Shown here piece after piece: positions 38,782 through 49,212 of a DNA stretch of 64,000 bases; within the stretch, counting starts at the first letter, position 1; each line of letters begins with the position of its first letter. A program made the translations under genes and the position numbers. The stretch comes from Aquitalea magnusonii (GTDB lineage Bacteria; Pseudomonadota; Gammaproteobacteria; Burkholderiales; Chromobacteriaceae): NCBI RefSeq assembly GCF_003202035.1, contig NZ_QJKC01000012.1, forward strand, positions 1 through 64,000, read 5' to 3'. The notes beneath the pieces are model-generated. The model saw only the letters and a program-made list of their open reading frames with translations, was not told the DNA's origin and did not search any database.

Positions 38782-40644
38782 CTACAGCCGCTGACGCAAG
38801 CGGGCTTGTTCGTAGTTGGCACGGGCAGCACGCACCTGCTCGCGTTCCGATACTTCCGGGATACCCACCTCCCACCAGCTGCCGCCTTCCGGCGTGCATT
38901 GCGGGCCATCAATACGTAGCTGAATCAGGTAACTGCGGCGGGAAGCCCGGGCGCGCACCATGGCGGCCAGCAGCTCGGCCACCGAGCCGACGGTTTCCGC
39001 CTCGGCCCCCAGCGAACGGGCATTCTGGGCAAAGTCGATCTGCGGGATACCGTGTTCGCCATGCAGACAGTCGACCAGCATATTGTTGAAAGGCACACCG
39101 CCGCAGGCCTGCTGCAAGCGGTTGATGCAGGCGTAACCGGCATTGTCCAGCAGCACCACGATGATCTTGTGACCCAGCATCACCGAAGTGGCCAGCTCAT
39201 TGTTCAGCATCAAATAGCTGCCATCGCCCACCATCACGATGACTTCGCGCTCCGGGCGGGCCATCTTCACCCCCAGGCCACCGGCCACTTCGTAACCCAT
39301 GCAGGAAAAGCCGTACTCCATGTGATAGCCACCCGGCGTGCTGGTGCGCCACAACTTGTGCAGTTCGGCTGGCAGCGTACCGGCAGCGCACACCACGATG
39401 TCGCGTGCGGCGGAATCCGCCGCCGAGGCCTGTACCGCACCGATGGCCTCGGCATAGGTGGGCAGGCTGGCACGCGGGCTGCGCACAATCTCGTCCACTT
39501 GCCTGCGCCAACCATTGCACAGCCGCTGGCTGTGCGCGGTCCAGTCAGCATCGGCCTGCCAGCCGTCCAGCGCCGCACTCAGCGCGGCCAGCCCGACGGC
39601 GGCATCACATTGCAGGCTGTGGCCCCCCCATTTGATGGCATCAAAACCATTCACATTGATGGACAACAGCGTGGCCTGGGCGTACAGCGCATGCGAGCCG
39701 GTGGTGAAGTCCTGCAAACGACTGCCCACTGCCAGCACCAGGTCGGCTTGCGCGGCCAGCTCGTTGGCCGCCGGGGAGCCGGTGACGCCGATGGAACCGG
39801 CCAGCAGCGGGTGATCCCAGCTCAACGCGCCCTTGCCCGCCTGACTCTCGCCAACCGGAATGCCATGCCGTTCGACAAAATCTTTCAGTGCCTCCACACC
39901 GCCAACGCTGTACAGCACCCCGCCACCACAGACGATGAGCGGGCGCTTGGCTTGGCGCAGCAAGCTGGCCAGAGCCGCCAGCTCGGTGGGTTCGGGCGGT
40001 GGCTGACGGAAGTGGATATCACGCTCGGCAAAGAAGGACTCCGGCCAGTCAAAGGCCTGCGCCTGCACATCCTGCGGCAGGGCCAGTGTCACCGGGCCGC
40101 ACTGCGCCGGGTCGGTAAGGGTGGCAATGGCACGCGGCAAGGCGGTCAGTAACTGGGACGGCACCACAATGCGGTCGAAGTAGCGCGATACCGGCCGCAG
40201 GCAATCCACCGCCGATACAGCGCCATCCTGAAAATCTTCCACTTGTTGCAGCACCGGGTCCGGCGCGCGCGAGATGAACACATCGCCCGGCAGCAACAGC
40301 ATGGGCAGGCGGTTGACATGGGCCACCGCCGCAGCGGTAACCAGATTGGTACAACCGGGGCCAATGGAAGTGCTGATAGCCATCATGCGGCGGCGAAAGT
40401 GTGCCTTGGCATAAGCGGTGGCAGCCAAGGCCATGCCCTGCTCGTTGTGGGCACGCAAGGTGGGCAGCACATCCTGCGCTGCCTGCAAGGCTTCGCCCAG
40501 GCCGGCCACATTGCCGTGGCCGAAAATGGCCCACACGCCACCAAACAGCCGCTCGCGGCGGCCATCCGGCTGGGTGACAAACTGCGCGGCCAGATAGCGC
40601 ACCAGCGCCTGGGCCACGGTGAGACGTACGGTTTTCACATCCAT
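38782..40644 (-). CDS. iolD: 3D-(3,5/4)-trihydroxycyclohexane-1,2-dione hydrolase
   Basis: Thiamine-diphosphate enzyme opening the ring of the IolE product to 5-deoxy-glucuronate. The 620-aa protein has the three ThDP domains: an N-terminal pyrimidine-binding part with the catalytic-type Glu in LRAHNEQGMALAATAY, a central domain, and a C-terminal PP-binding domain with MVGDGSYLMLNNELATS near 480. The ATG at 40644 follows a CTGGAG site. It begins a unit with the second iolE and has operator-like sequence in its 5' region. Confidence 0.94.
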   Translation of the reverse strand: MDVKTVRLTVAQALVRYLAAQFVTQPDGRRERLFGGVWAIFGHGNVAGLGEALQAAQDVLPTLRAHNEQGMALAATAYAKAHFRRRMMAISTSIGPGCTNLVTAAAVAHVNRLPMLLLPGDVFISRAPDPVLQQVEDFQDGAVSAVDCLRPVSRYFDRIVVPSQLLTALPRAIATLTDPAQCGPVTLALPQDVQAQAFDWPESFFAERDIHFRQPPPEPTELAALASLLRQAKRPLIVCGGGVLYSVGGVEALKDFVERHGIPVGESQAGKGALSWDHPLLAGSIGVTGSPAANELAAQADLVLAVGSRLQDFTTGSHALYAQATLLSINVNGFDAIKWGGHSLQCDAAVGLAALSAALDGWQADADWTAHSQRLCNGWRRQVDEIVRSPRASLPTYAEAIGAVQASAADSAARDIVVCAAGTLPAELHKLWRTSTPGGYHMEYGFSCMGYEVAGGLGVKMARPEREVIVMVGDGSYLMLNNELATSVMLGHKIIVVLLDNAGYACINRLQQACGGVPFNNMLVDCLHGEHGIPQIDFAQNARSLGAEAETVGSVAELLAAMVRARASRRSYLIQLRIDGPQCTPEGGSWWEVGIPEVSEREQVRAARANYEQARLRQRL

Positions 40645-40744
40645 TCTCCAGGGGGCGATGAGGCCAGCTGACCGGGCGGTGCCAGCCTGCGTCATCGAGA
40701 GTAAGGAACAGCCTGCCACTACGATATAAGATTTCCGGATTATT

Positions 40745-40789
40745 GCAAATTATTTTTCATTTTAATTTTATTTTGAAAAACATTTTCCG
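40745..40789. promoter_or_regulatory. Candidate RpiR/IolR operators upstream of iolD
   Basis: TTGAAAAACATTTTCCG (40773-40789) and GCAAATTATTTTTCA (40745-40759) lie in the 164-base gap between the LacI gene and iolD. They match the AT-rich palindromes in front of the other iol units, especially the paired arrangement before the transporter operon. Confidence 0.5.
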
Positions 40790-40808
40790 CAACACAAACA
40801 CTGCCTGC

Positions 40809-41864
40809 TCAGGCTGACAGATAGGGCGAGGCCGACATGTTCTCTGCCAGATAAAGGCGGAATTCAGCCGCTCCGCTTTCGCCTCCGGGCGGCAACACCT
40901 CCAGCGCCGCCAGCACATGTTGCAGGGCCTTGATGGCCTGGCCATCCGGGTCCTGATCAATCACCACGTCCAGCAGCCCCTGTTGCAGATAATGGCGGTG
41001 GTCGTCCGACAGCTCGTGTGTTACCCAGCACACCTTGTCGTGGATGGCATAGCGGCGCAACGCCGCTTCGATGCCGGGTGAACCGGCCCCGCTGTTGTAG
41101 ATGCCGGCAATCGGACGGCCCTGTTTGAAAGCATGGCTGACCGCGGCATAGCAACGGTCGGCATCGTCATGAGTGGCGGTCGCCACCTGATCACACTGCA
41201 AATGGGGAAAGCGTTGTGCCAGCACCTCGGCACAACCGCTGGCCCGTTCCAGATGGCCACGGTAGTCCGGCCGGCTGGACAGCAACAGCACCCGGCCCGC
41301 TTGCGGACACAGACGGCCCAGCAGCCAGCCGGCAGTCCGCCCGGCGGCATGGTTGTCTATGCCCACATAACGAGCCTGCGGCAGACCGGCCACATTGCTG
41401 ACCACCAGCGCCACCTGCTCGCCGCGCTGGATGGCCGCTTGCAAGGCCTGCTGCACGGCCGGGGTATCCGGTGCCGCCACAATCAGCCCCTGCCGGGGGT
41501 AAGGCCGGGGCCGCAAGGCGCGCACCATGCCGGCTTCATCCTTTTCGCCCAGCGTCTGCTGATGCACCACCACCCGTCGGTCCAGCATGGGCAGTGCCGC
41601 TTGCAAGGCCTGCCGTAGCCGCCGGAAGAAGGGGGATTGGTTGTCCGGCAGCAGGATATCCAGATGAATCAGCCCGTGGCGGGTATCCGGCAGCAGCCGT
41701 GGCACGGCCAGCTCACGCGCGGCGGCCACCACCTTGGCGCGGGCTTGGGCCGACACGCTGCCACGCTCGTTCAACACCCGGTCCACCGTGGCCACGCTCA
41801 CCCCGGCCTGGGCGGCAATTTCAACAAAGCGGGCAGTTTTCTTGCGACGTGGCGGCTGGGTCAT
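40809..41864 (-). CDS. LacI/GalR-family transcriptional regulator
   Basis: A 351-aa regulator with an N-terminal LacI helix-turn-helix (FVEIAAQAGVSVATVDRVLN, about residues 13-32) and hinge, followed by a periplasmic-binding-protein-like effector domain. The ATG at 41864 has an AGAGG site 8 bases upstream; an ATG two codons earlier is too close. A perfect 8-2-8 palindrome 44-61 bases upstream is its likely operator. Its position between iolD and the iolH remnant points to control by an inositol or related sugar, a second regulator besides RpiR. Confidence 0.88.
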   Translation of the reverse strand: MTQPPRRKKTARFVEIAAQAGVSVATVDRVLNERGSVSAQARAKVVAAARELAVPRLLPDTRHGLIHLDILLPDNQSPFFRRLRQALQAALPMLDRRVVVHQQTLGEKDEAGMVRALRPRPYPRQGLIVAAPDTPAVQQALQAAIQRGEQVALVVSNVAGLPQARYVGIDNHAAGRTAGWLLGRLCPQAGRVLLLSSRPDYRGHLERASGCAEVLAQRFPHLQCDQVATATHDDADRCYAAVSHAFKQGRPIAGIYNSGAGSPGIEAALRRYAIHDKVCWVTHELSDDHRHYLQQGLLDVVIDQDPDGQAIKALQHVLAALEVLPPGGESGAAEFRLYLAENMSASPYLSA

Positions 41865-41907
41865 GCGCATTACCTCTGGCTTCCTGCGGTGTGCCAATCG
41901 GCCCACA

Positions 41908-41925
41908 TTGACGATTTATCGTCAA
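41908..41925. promoter_or_regulatory. LacI-type operator palindrome
   Basis: TTGACGAT-TT-ATCGTCAA has perfect 8-base arms and a 2-base centre, and the CG-flanked core fits LacI/GalR operators. It lies between the LacI gene and the rightward iolH remnant/iolI/iolG unit, so it could serve autoregulation and control of both directions. Confidence 0.65.
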
Positions 41926-42006
41926 ATCAGCAACTGAAACCCTGTCTCGCTTCCCCTAGATTGCCTCCAGCGCTACTACCACGCTGCAGCCCTTTTACCA
42001 CGATGA

Positions 42007-42261
42007 CCTAGCCGTAAGGCCTCATCCGGCCTGCGCTATATCGTCAACCCGCCCGGCGCCAATGTGCGCGTGCATCAGCATGTGGACATCGGCCAGGGCG
42101 AAATCGACTGGGATGTGTTCTTCGCCACCCTGGCCGAGATCGGTTTTGACGGCGTGCTGTCCTCCTGTGTGTTTGCCTGGGAGGAACGCGCCGATGAATC
42201 GTCGCGCTTCATGCTGAGCGAGATGCAGCGCTATCTGGATAAGCACTACCAACAAAAGTAA
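42007..42261 (+). pseudogene. 5'-truncated iolH-like sugar phosphate isomerase remnant
   Basis: The open frame from a stop at 42004-42006 to the TAA at 42259-42261 encodes only the C-terminal part (about 80 residues) of an IolH-type TIM-barrel protein: [18 protein letters not shown], then [20 protein letters not shown] and [15 protein letters not shown]. The intact family has roughly 290 residues, so the first two thirds are missing. A GTG at 42064 could in principle start a 65-aa peptide, but no ribosome binding site supports it. Remnant of a deletion next to the LacI gene; family name from recall. Confidence 0.75.
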
Positions 42262-42291
42262 GTCGTCCCTCTCATTCACAGAAAGACCACC

Positions 42292-44164
<1,873 letters not shown>

Positions 44165-44195
44165 ACCCTGCTTCTGCAGCACACTTCCTCGGACT

Positions 44196-44230
44196 TGCCA
44201 CAGTGGCCGACAGCGACTGTGGCATTTTTT
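44196..44230 (+). terminator. Terminator after iolG
   Basis: Perfect 9-bp stem TGCCACAGT / ACTGTGGCA with an 11-base loop and six Ts, 32 bases after the iolG stop. Confidence 0.92.
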
Positions 44231-44273
44231 CTATTTGCGCCAAATAAAATAAAATTTCCAAATAAATAATTTT

Positions 44274-44290
44274 CAGAAATTATTTTCTGA
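44274..44290. promoter_or_regulatory. Candidate RpiR/IolR operator before second inositol dehydrogenase
   Basis: CAGAAATTATTTTCTGA is a palindrome with arms CAGAAA/TTTTCTG; its core AGAAATTATTTTC is identical to the site between iolC and rpiR at 31876. A further half-site, ATAATTTTC, directly precedes it. It lies 69-85 bases upstream of the next start codon. Confidence 0.6.
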
Positions 44291-44358
44291 TATATATTGC
44301 TATGCAAGCACACCAACCTGCAGCACGGTTGGCCAATAACACGCATGAGGAGACAGCA

Positions 44359-45345
44359 ATGACCGCAGTAGCCCTGTTCGGTGCCGGCCGTATCGGCAAG
44401 ATCCACGCCGCCAACCTGGCCGCCCAGCCCGGCACACGCCTGAAGTATGTCGTCGACACCCATCAGCCTTCAGCACAGCAGCTGGCGGCCCAGTACGGTG
44501 CCAGCGTGACTGACATCGACAGCGCCCTGGCCGACCCGGAAATCGGCGCAGTGGTGATTGCCTCCAGTACCGACACCCATGCCGACCTCATCCTGCGTGC
44601 CGCCGCCCGTGGCAAGGCCATCTTCTGCGAGAAACCGGTAGACCTGACACTGGAACGCGCCCGCCAGTGCGCTGCGGCAGTGAAGGAAGCCGGCGTGGCC
44701 TGCCTGATCGGCTTCCAGCGCCGCTACGACCCTACTTTTGCCGCAGTGAAAGCACGCATCGAGGCCGGGGAAATCGGCCAGCCGGAAGTGCTGGTGGTCA
44801 CCAGCCGCGACCCGGGTGCGCCGCCGGTGGACTACATCAAGCGCTCCGGCGGTATTTTCAAGGACATGCTGATTCACGATTTCGACATCTGCCGCTGGAT
44901 TCTGGCCGACGAAGCCGTCAGCGTGCAGGCCAGCGCCAGCGTGCTGACCGACCCGGCGATTGGCGAGGCCGGCGATGCCGACACCACCGCCGTCACCATC
45001 CGCACCCGTTCCGGCCGCCTGTGCCAGATCAACACCAGCCGCCGCGCTGCCTATGGTTACGACCAGCGCTTTGAAGTGCTGGGTAGCCTGGGCATGTTGC
45101 AGGCCGGTAATCACCGCCCTACCGAAGTCACTGCCTATGGTGGCCAGCAGGTCAGTACCGATCTGCCGGAACACTTTTTCCTGGAACGCTACCGTGCCGC
45201 TTACGCGTTGGAAATGGCACACTTCTTTGAGGTGGTACAGCACGGTGCCACCCCGCGCACCACGGTGGAAGACGGCGTCAAGGCGCTGGAGCTGGCCGAT
45301 GCCGCCACCCGCTCCTGGCAGGAAAACCGCCTGATCAGCCTGTAA
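44359..45345 (+). CDS. Inositol 2-dehydrogenase, IdhA type (Gfo/Idh/MocA paralogue 2)
   Basis: A 328-aa NAD-dependent dehydrogenase with VALFGAGRIGKIHAANL at the N-terminus, IFCEKPVDLTLERA near 93, SRDPGAPPVDYIKRSGG near 150 and MLIHDFDICRW near 170. These stretches match the rhizobial inositol dehydrogenase IdhA. The start at 44359 follows GAGGAG. It leads a two-gene unit with its own operator-like site and is cotranscribed with the next dehydrogenase. It probably oxidises myo-inositol or a stereoisomer. Confidence 0.85.
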   Translation: MTAVALFGAGRIGKIHAANLAAQPGTRLKYVVDTHQPSAQQLAAQYGASVTDIDSALADPEIGAVVIASSTDTHADLILRAAARGKAIFCEKPVDLTLERARQCAAAVKEAGVACLIGFQRRYDPTFAAVKARIEAGEIGQPEVLVVTSRDPGAPPVDYIKRSGGIFKDMLIHDFDICRWILADEAVSVQASASVLTDPAIGEAGDADTTAVTIRTRSGRLCQINTSRRAAYGYDQRFEVLGSLGMLQAGNHRPTEVTAYGGQQVSTDLPEHFFLERYRAAYALEMAHFFEVVQHGATPRTTVEDGVKALELADAATRSWQENRLISL

Positions 45346-45404
45346 ACCACCCCATCGTCGGTTACATGCCCGCCGACAAAGCTGCCGGTGGGCAGGGAGA
45401 AGTC

Positions 45405-46421
45405 ATGTCTGAACTCAATATCGGCATTGTCGGCCTGGGCCGGCTTGGCCGCCGTCATGCACTCAATCTGCGCGATCGCATTCGTGGGGCCAAACTGGTG
45501 GCCGCCTGTTCACCGCTGGATGATGAACTGGCCTGGGCGGCAGAACAGCTGCCTGGCGTACACCGCCACCACACGCTGGACGCCATGCTGGCCGAGCCGC
45601 AGGTACAAGCGGTGTTTCTGGTCACCCCCACCGCGCTGCATGCCGAGCAGATCATCGCCTGCCTGCGTGCCGGTAAGCATGTGTTTTGCGAAAAACCGCT
45701 GGCCCTGAATGTGGAGGATTGCCAGAAAGTAGAAGCAGTAGCGGCTGAGTACCCGCAGCTCAAGGCGATGGTGGGTTTTGTACGCCGCTTTGATGCCAGC
45801 TATCAGGATGCGGCAGAAAAGCTGCAGCAAGGCCTGGTGGGCCAAGCCTATCTATTGCGCTCGCAAACCTGCGATTTGAACGACGAGAACGGTTTTTTTG
45901 TGAAGTTTGCCCCCAGCAGCGGCGGCATTTTCATGGATTGCAGCATTCACGATATCGATCTGGCGCGCTGGCTGCTGGGCTCGCCCAAGCCCTTGCGTGT
46001 CTGGGCCACTGGCACCAATGCGCTGCACCCGGCCCTGGCCGATTGCGGGGATGTGGACAATGGCGTGGCCATGCTGGAGTTTGCCGATGGCAAGCTGGCC
46101 TGCTTTTATGCCTCGCGCACCCAGGCACATGGCCATGAAACCCTGACCGAAATCTTTGCCACGGCAGGCCGGTTGACCGTGGGAGCCAATCCGCGCGCCA
46201 ACCGGGTGGACATCAGCGATGCCCACGGCGTGCGCAACGAATGCGTGCAGGATTTCTACCAGCGCTTTGCCGAAGCCTTTGTCAGTGAAGCCCAGCACTT
46301 TGTCGATGCCGTGCTGCACGATCAAGCCTTGGCGCTCAGCCTGGCCGATGCCACCGAGGCCACCCGCATTGGTCTGGCCATCACCCAAGCCTTGCGCAGC
46401 AAACAGGTGGTGGAGCTGTAA
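45405..46421 (+). CDS. Gfo/Idh/MocA oxidoreductase, probable scyllo-inositol-type dehydrogenase
   Basis: A 338-aa oxidoreductase with GIVGLGRLGRRHALNL, FCEKPLALNVEDC near 92 and CSIHDIDLARWLLGS near 180. It resembles the IolX/IolW-like dehydrogenases acting on scyllo-inositol more than the two preceding enzymes, but substrate assignment is an inference. AGGGAG upstream fixes the ATG at 45405; an upstream in-frame ATG at 45366 is not needed. Second gene of the unit, 59 bases after the IdhA-type gene. Confidence 0.8.
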   Translation: MSELNIGIVGLGRLGRRHALNLRDRIRGAKLVAACSPLDDELAWAAEQLPGVHRHHTLDAMLAEPQVQAVFLVTPTALHAEQIIACLRAGKHVFCEKPLALNVEDCQKVEAVAAEYPQLKAMVGFVRRFDASYQDAAEKLQQGLVGQAYLLRSQTCDLNDENGFFVKFAPSSGGIFMDCSIHDIDLARWLLGSPKPLRVWATGTNALHPALADCGDVDNGVAMLEFADGKLACFYASRTQAHGHETLTEIFATAGRLTVGANPRANRVDISDAHGVRNECVQDFYQRFAEAFVSEAQHFVDAVLHDQALALSLADATEATRIGLAITQALRSKQVVEL

Positions 46422-46446
46422 ACCTGCCCACTCCTCCCGCTCCGTC

Positions 46447-46480
46447 AAAAAAGCCCTTGCTACACAGCAAGGGCTTTTTG
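46447..46480 (+). terminator. Bidirectional terminator at the end of the iol island
   Basis: Perfect 10-bp stem AAGCCCTTGC / GCAAGGGCTT with a 6-base loop, A-run before and TTTTG TTT after. It can stop the rightward dehydrogenase transcript and the leftward CoA-transferase transcript. Confidence 0.9.
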
Positions 46481-46509
46481 TTTCCAACCATCCCCGACAC
46501 AGGCGGGGT

Positions 46510-48021
46510 TCAGGGCTTCATGCTGCCCTGCTCCACCAGCCGCTCATGCCAGGACAGTGCCTCGCCCAGCAAATGCGGCGTGTGCTTGCCCTTGCTGTCG
46601 CGGCAGGCGCGGTCGAAGTAATCCTGCAGCAGCGGGCGGTAGTCCGGGTGGGCACAGTTGGCAATCACCACCCGCGCGCGTTGCTTGGGCGACAGGCCAC
46701 GCAAGTCGGCCAGGCCCTGTTCGGTGACGATGATGCAGACGTCGTGTTCGGTGTGGTCGACATGGCTGACCATGGGCACGATGCAGGAAATCGCCCCGTT
46801 CTTGGCCGTACTGGGAGTAACAAAGCAGGACAGGAAGCCGTTGCGGGCAAAGTCGCCCGAGCCGCCAATGCCATTGATGATGGAGGTACCTGCCACATGG
46901 GTGGAATTGACGTTGCCATACATGTCCGCCTCCACCATGCCGTTGATGCCGATACAACCCAGACGGCGCACCAGTTCGGCATGGTTGGAAATTTCCTGCG
47001 GCCGCAGCACGATGCGCTCGCGGTAGTGCGCGATATTACGGGCAAACTCCTGCACCCCTTCCGGGCTAAGCGACAGCGCGGTGGCCGAGGCCATGCGGAT
47101 GGTGTCGGTGCGGATCAAATCCAGCATGCCGTCCTGAATCACCTCGGTAAACGCTGTCAGATTGCTGAAGCCGCCATCACGCAAGCCGCCCAACACCGCA
47201 TTGGCGATATTGCCCACGCCAGACTGCAAGGGCAGCAGGTTCTCCGGCAGGCGGCCCATCTTGATTTCGTGCTTGAGGAATTCCACCAGATAGCCGGCAA
47301 TGCGCTGGCTGGTTTCATCCGGCGGGGTAAAACGACCCAGCCGGTCTGGCGCATGGGTTTCCACCACCGCCACCACCTTGGCCGGGTCCACTCGCAGATA
47401 GGGCTCGCCAATACGGTCGCCCGCCTGGGTCAGCGGAATCGGCTGGCGATTGGGCGGCAATGCCGTGCCATAGTAGATGTCATGCATACCATCCAAGCCC
47501 AGCGGCTGGGTGCTGTTGACTTCCAGAATCACCTTGTCGGCCAGGTCCAGCCAGGTCTTGTTATTACCGATCGAGGTGGAGGGAATCAGCCTGCCATCCG
47601 GCAGGATGCCGGCCACTTCCACCACCGCCAGGTCGATCTTGCCGAGAAAGCCGAACCAGGTGTATTGCGCCACCTGGCCCAGGTGCACGTCCATGTAGTC
47701 GATTTCACCGCGGTTGATGCGTGCGCGCAGTTCCGGGTCGGACTGGTAAGGCAGGCGAAAATCAATGCCGCCCGCCTTGGCCAGCGCGCCGTCCAGCTCC
47801 GGCGCGGTGGAGGCACCGGTGAGCACACGCAAGGCGAACTTCTCGCCGCGTCCCTGCGCCGCTTCCATGCGGCCCGCCAGTGCCAGTGGCACCGCCTTGG
47901 GGTAGCCCGAGCCGGTAAATCCGCTCATGCCCACGGTCATGCCCGGCTGGATGTGTGCGGCGGCTTGTTCAGCCGACATGATTTTCCCTGCCAGACCGGC
48001 ATGGTGTATGCGTTGTTCCAC
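46510..48021 (-). CDS. Acetyl-CoA hydrolase/transferase family protein (succinyl-CoA:acetate CoA-transferase type)
   Basis: A 503-aa class I CoA-transferase of the Cat1/AarC/ScpC family, moving CoA between succinyl-CoA and acetate or propionate. The catalytic Glu is expected in TEVIQDGMLDL near 285-295, and the CoA-binding loop in INGIGGSGDFARNG near 395. The start is GTG 48021 with AAGGGA upstream. It might recycle acetyl-CoA from inositol breakdown, but it is set apart by a terminator and has an FNR-like box upstream, so a role in low-oxygen carbon metabolism is equally plausible. Confidence 0.88.
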   Translation of the reverse strand: MEQRIHHAGLAGKIMSAEQAAAHIQPGMTVGMSGFTGSGYPKAVPLALAGRMEAAQGRGEKFALRVLTGASTAPELDGALAKAGGIDFRLPYQSDPELRARINRGEIDYMDVHLGQVAQYTWFGFLGKIDLAVVEVAGILPDGRLIPSTSIGNNKTWLDLADKVILEVNSTQPLGLDGMHDIYYGTALPPNRQPIPLTQAGDRIGEPYLRVDPAKVVAVVETHAPDRLGRFTPPDETSQRIAGYLVEFLKHEIKMGRLPENLLPLQSGVGNIANAVLGGLRDGGFSNLTAFTEVIQDGMLDLIRTDTIRMASATALSLSPEGVQEFARNIAHYRERIVLRPQEISNHAELVRRLGCIGINGMVEADMYGNVNSTHVAGTSIINGIGGSGDFARNGFLSCFVTPSTAKNGAISCIVPMVSHVDHTEHDVCIIVTEQGLADLRGLSPKQRARVVIANCAHPDYRPLLQDYFDRACRDSKGKHTPHLLGEALSWHERLVEQGSMKP

Positions 48022-48201
48022 TTGTTGTTCCCTTGCAATTTGCGGCCTGTTTGCGGCCTGCTGTTTTATCGAGCGTTGCTCCGGCCTGTCCCGGCCAGAT
48101 TCATGCTGAGGACCGACGTATATCCTTACCTTTACGTCAGCTCGGCAGACCCGCTACTTAAGCAGCTTCCTCGTGTGCGCCGCAGATTAATCGCAACAAG
48201 C

Positions 48202-48215
48202 ATGATCCACATCAA
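48202..48215 (-). promoter_or_regulatory. FNR/ANR-like box upstream of the CoA-transferase
   Basis: On the minus strand TTGATGTGGATCAT differs at one position from the FNR/ANR consensus TTGAT-N4-ATCAA. It lies about 180 bases before the GTG start. No good -10 box is seen at the spacing expected of a class II site. Confidence 0.4.
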
Positions 48216-48495
48216 AACCTGTTTGTCCGGCGATGTTATAGGGTAGGCTTCTTTGCTGCGCCGAAAAATAATGACAATTAAATATTTTTCTGAATATTAA
48301 AATCATTATGGATAATCAGCCGCAAACACCTGCCTTGCAGCCACCACCACTTTGTCCCGTCCGGGTGGACAGCCCGCCCGCCTGACACTGCCCCTGTCGC
48401 AAATTTGCCTCAGCACGCCCGAAAAACCGTCCTGTCCACAATAATCCGCCGCGCATGCTGGCAAACCGCATGGAATATTGTTAGATTGCCTTTTC

Positions 48496-48511
48496 TTGGT
48501 AACTTAACCAA
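48496..48511. promoter_or_regulatory. Possible TetR autoregulatory operator
   Basis: TTGGT-aactta-ACCAA, a 5-base inverted repeat with a 6-base spacer, ends 5 bases before the TetR start codon. Position suggests autoregulation; the arms are short. Confidence 0.35.
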
Positions 48512-48516
48512 AAACC

Positions 48517-49131
48517 ATGACAGCAAGCCGACAATCCTCACCACCCTGTTCAGCCGCCAGTTGCAAGGACATCCGCACCAAGCTGATCGATGCCGCGCTG
48601 GATGTCCTGCTGCATGACGGAATCCTGGGTTTCAGCCAGAGCAAGGTGGCCAAACAGGCCGGGTTGCGCCAGAGCCACCTGACCTACTACTTCCCCACGC
48701 GCAACGATCTGCTGACCGTGGTGGTGGAACATGGCTGCCAGATGGTGATCAATGCCCAGGGCTGCCATGACGCAGCGCCCATGCCCACGCTGGAGGAATT
48801 CCGCCAGGCCATGTGCAACAACATCTGTGACAGCCGTATTGCCCGGCTGATGGTGGCAGTCACCGTGGCGGCCGAGGTCGACCCCAAGCTCAAGGACTGG
48901 ATCAGCGATTTCGACCGCCGCATGCTGAACAACAAGAAAGAAGCCTTCAAACGGCTGGGCGTTCACGCCAGCGACGACGAAATGGCCCTGTTTCACAGCA
49001 CCATCGCCGGTATTGCCCTACGCAATCTGAATAGCAGCGGCCCGCAGGATAGCGAGGAAGCCCGCCGGCGCTTTCTGTACGCCTTTGACCGACTGATCAA
49101 AGCGTCGCATCCGGTAGCAAGATCAGAATAA
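48517..49131 (+). CDS. TetR-family regulator
   Basis: A 204-aa regulator with an N-terminal TetR helix-turn-helix (LIDAALDVLLHDGILGFSQS then KVAKQAGLRQSHLTYYFPTRNDLL, about residues 24-67) and an all-helical ligand domain. It is followed 81 bases later on the same strand by an RND efflux operon, which it most likely represses. The ATG at 48517 lies 5 bases after a small inverted repeat and lacks a clear Shine-Dalgarno. Confidence 0.88.
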   Translation: MTASRQSSPPCSAASCKDIRTKLIDAALDVLLHDGILGFSQSKVAKQAGLRQSHLTYYFPTRNDLLTVVVEHGCQMVINAQGCHDAAPMPTLEEFRQAMCNNICDSRIARLMVAVTVAAEVDPKLKDWISDFDRRMLNNKKEAFKRLGVHASDDEMALFHSTIAGIALRNLNSSGPQDSEEARRRFLYAFDRLIKASHPVARSE

Positions 49132-49212
49132 TCCGAAGAATCAACTAGCCCACAAGGCAGGACAATGCAAAGCCGCCACCACAGCCGCGCAAGTCAAGAA
49201 CAGGAGTACAGG

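Larger units (their letters stand above)
48022..48516. other. 495-base divergent intergenic region, CoA-transferase / TetR
   Basis: No gene is supported. A 26-codon frame from an ATG at 48309 lacks a ribosome binding site. The region contains an FNR-like box (48202-48215), an AT-rich stretch near 48265-48310, and a TetR-operator-like repeat just before the regulator gene. It must hold the promoters of both flanking genes. Confidence 0.6.

Noticed and set aside
46219-48246. A 675-codon plus-strand frame running from the third dehydrogenase across the CoA-transferase
   Set aside because: It overlaps two solid genes, runs through a bidirectional terminator and matches no family I know.
48309-48389. 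Small frame in the CoA-transferase/TetR intergenic region
   Set aside because: Only 26 codons, Pro-rich, with no ribosome binding site and no link to a neighbour.
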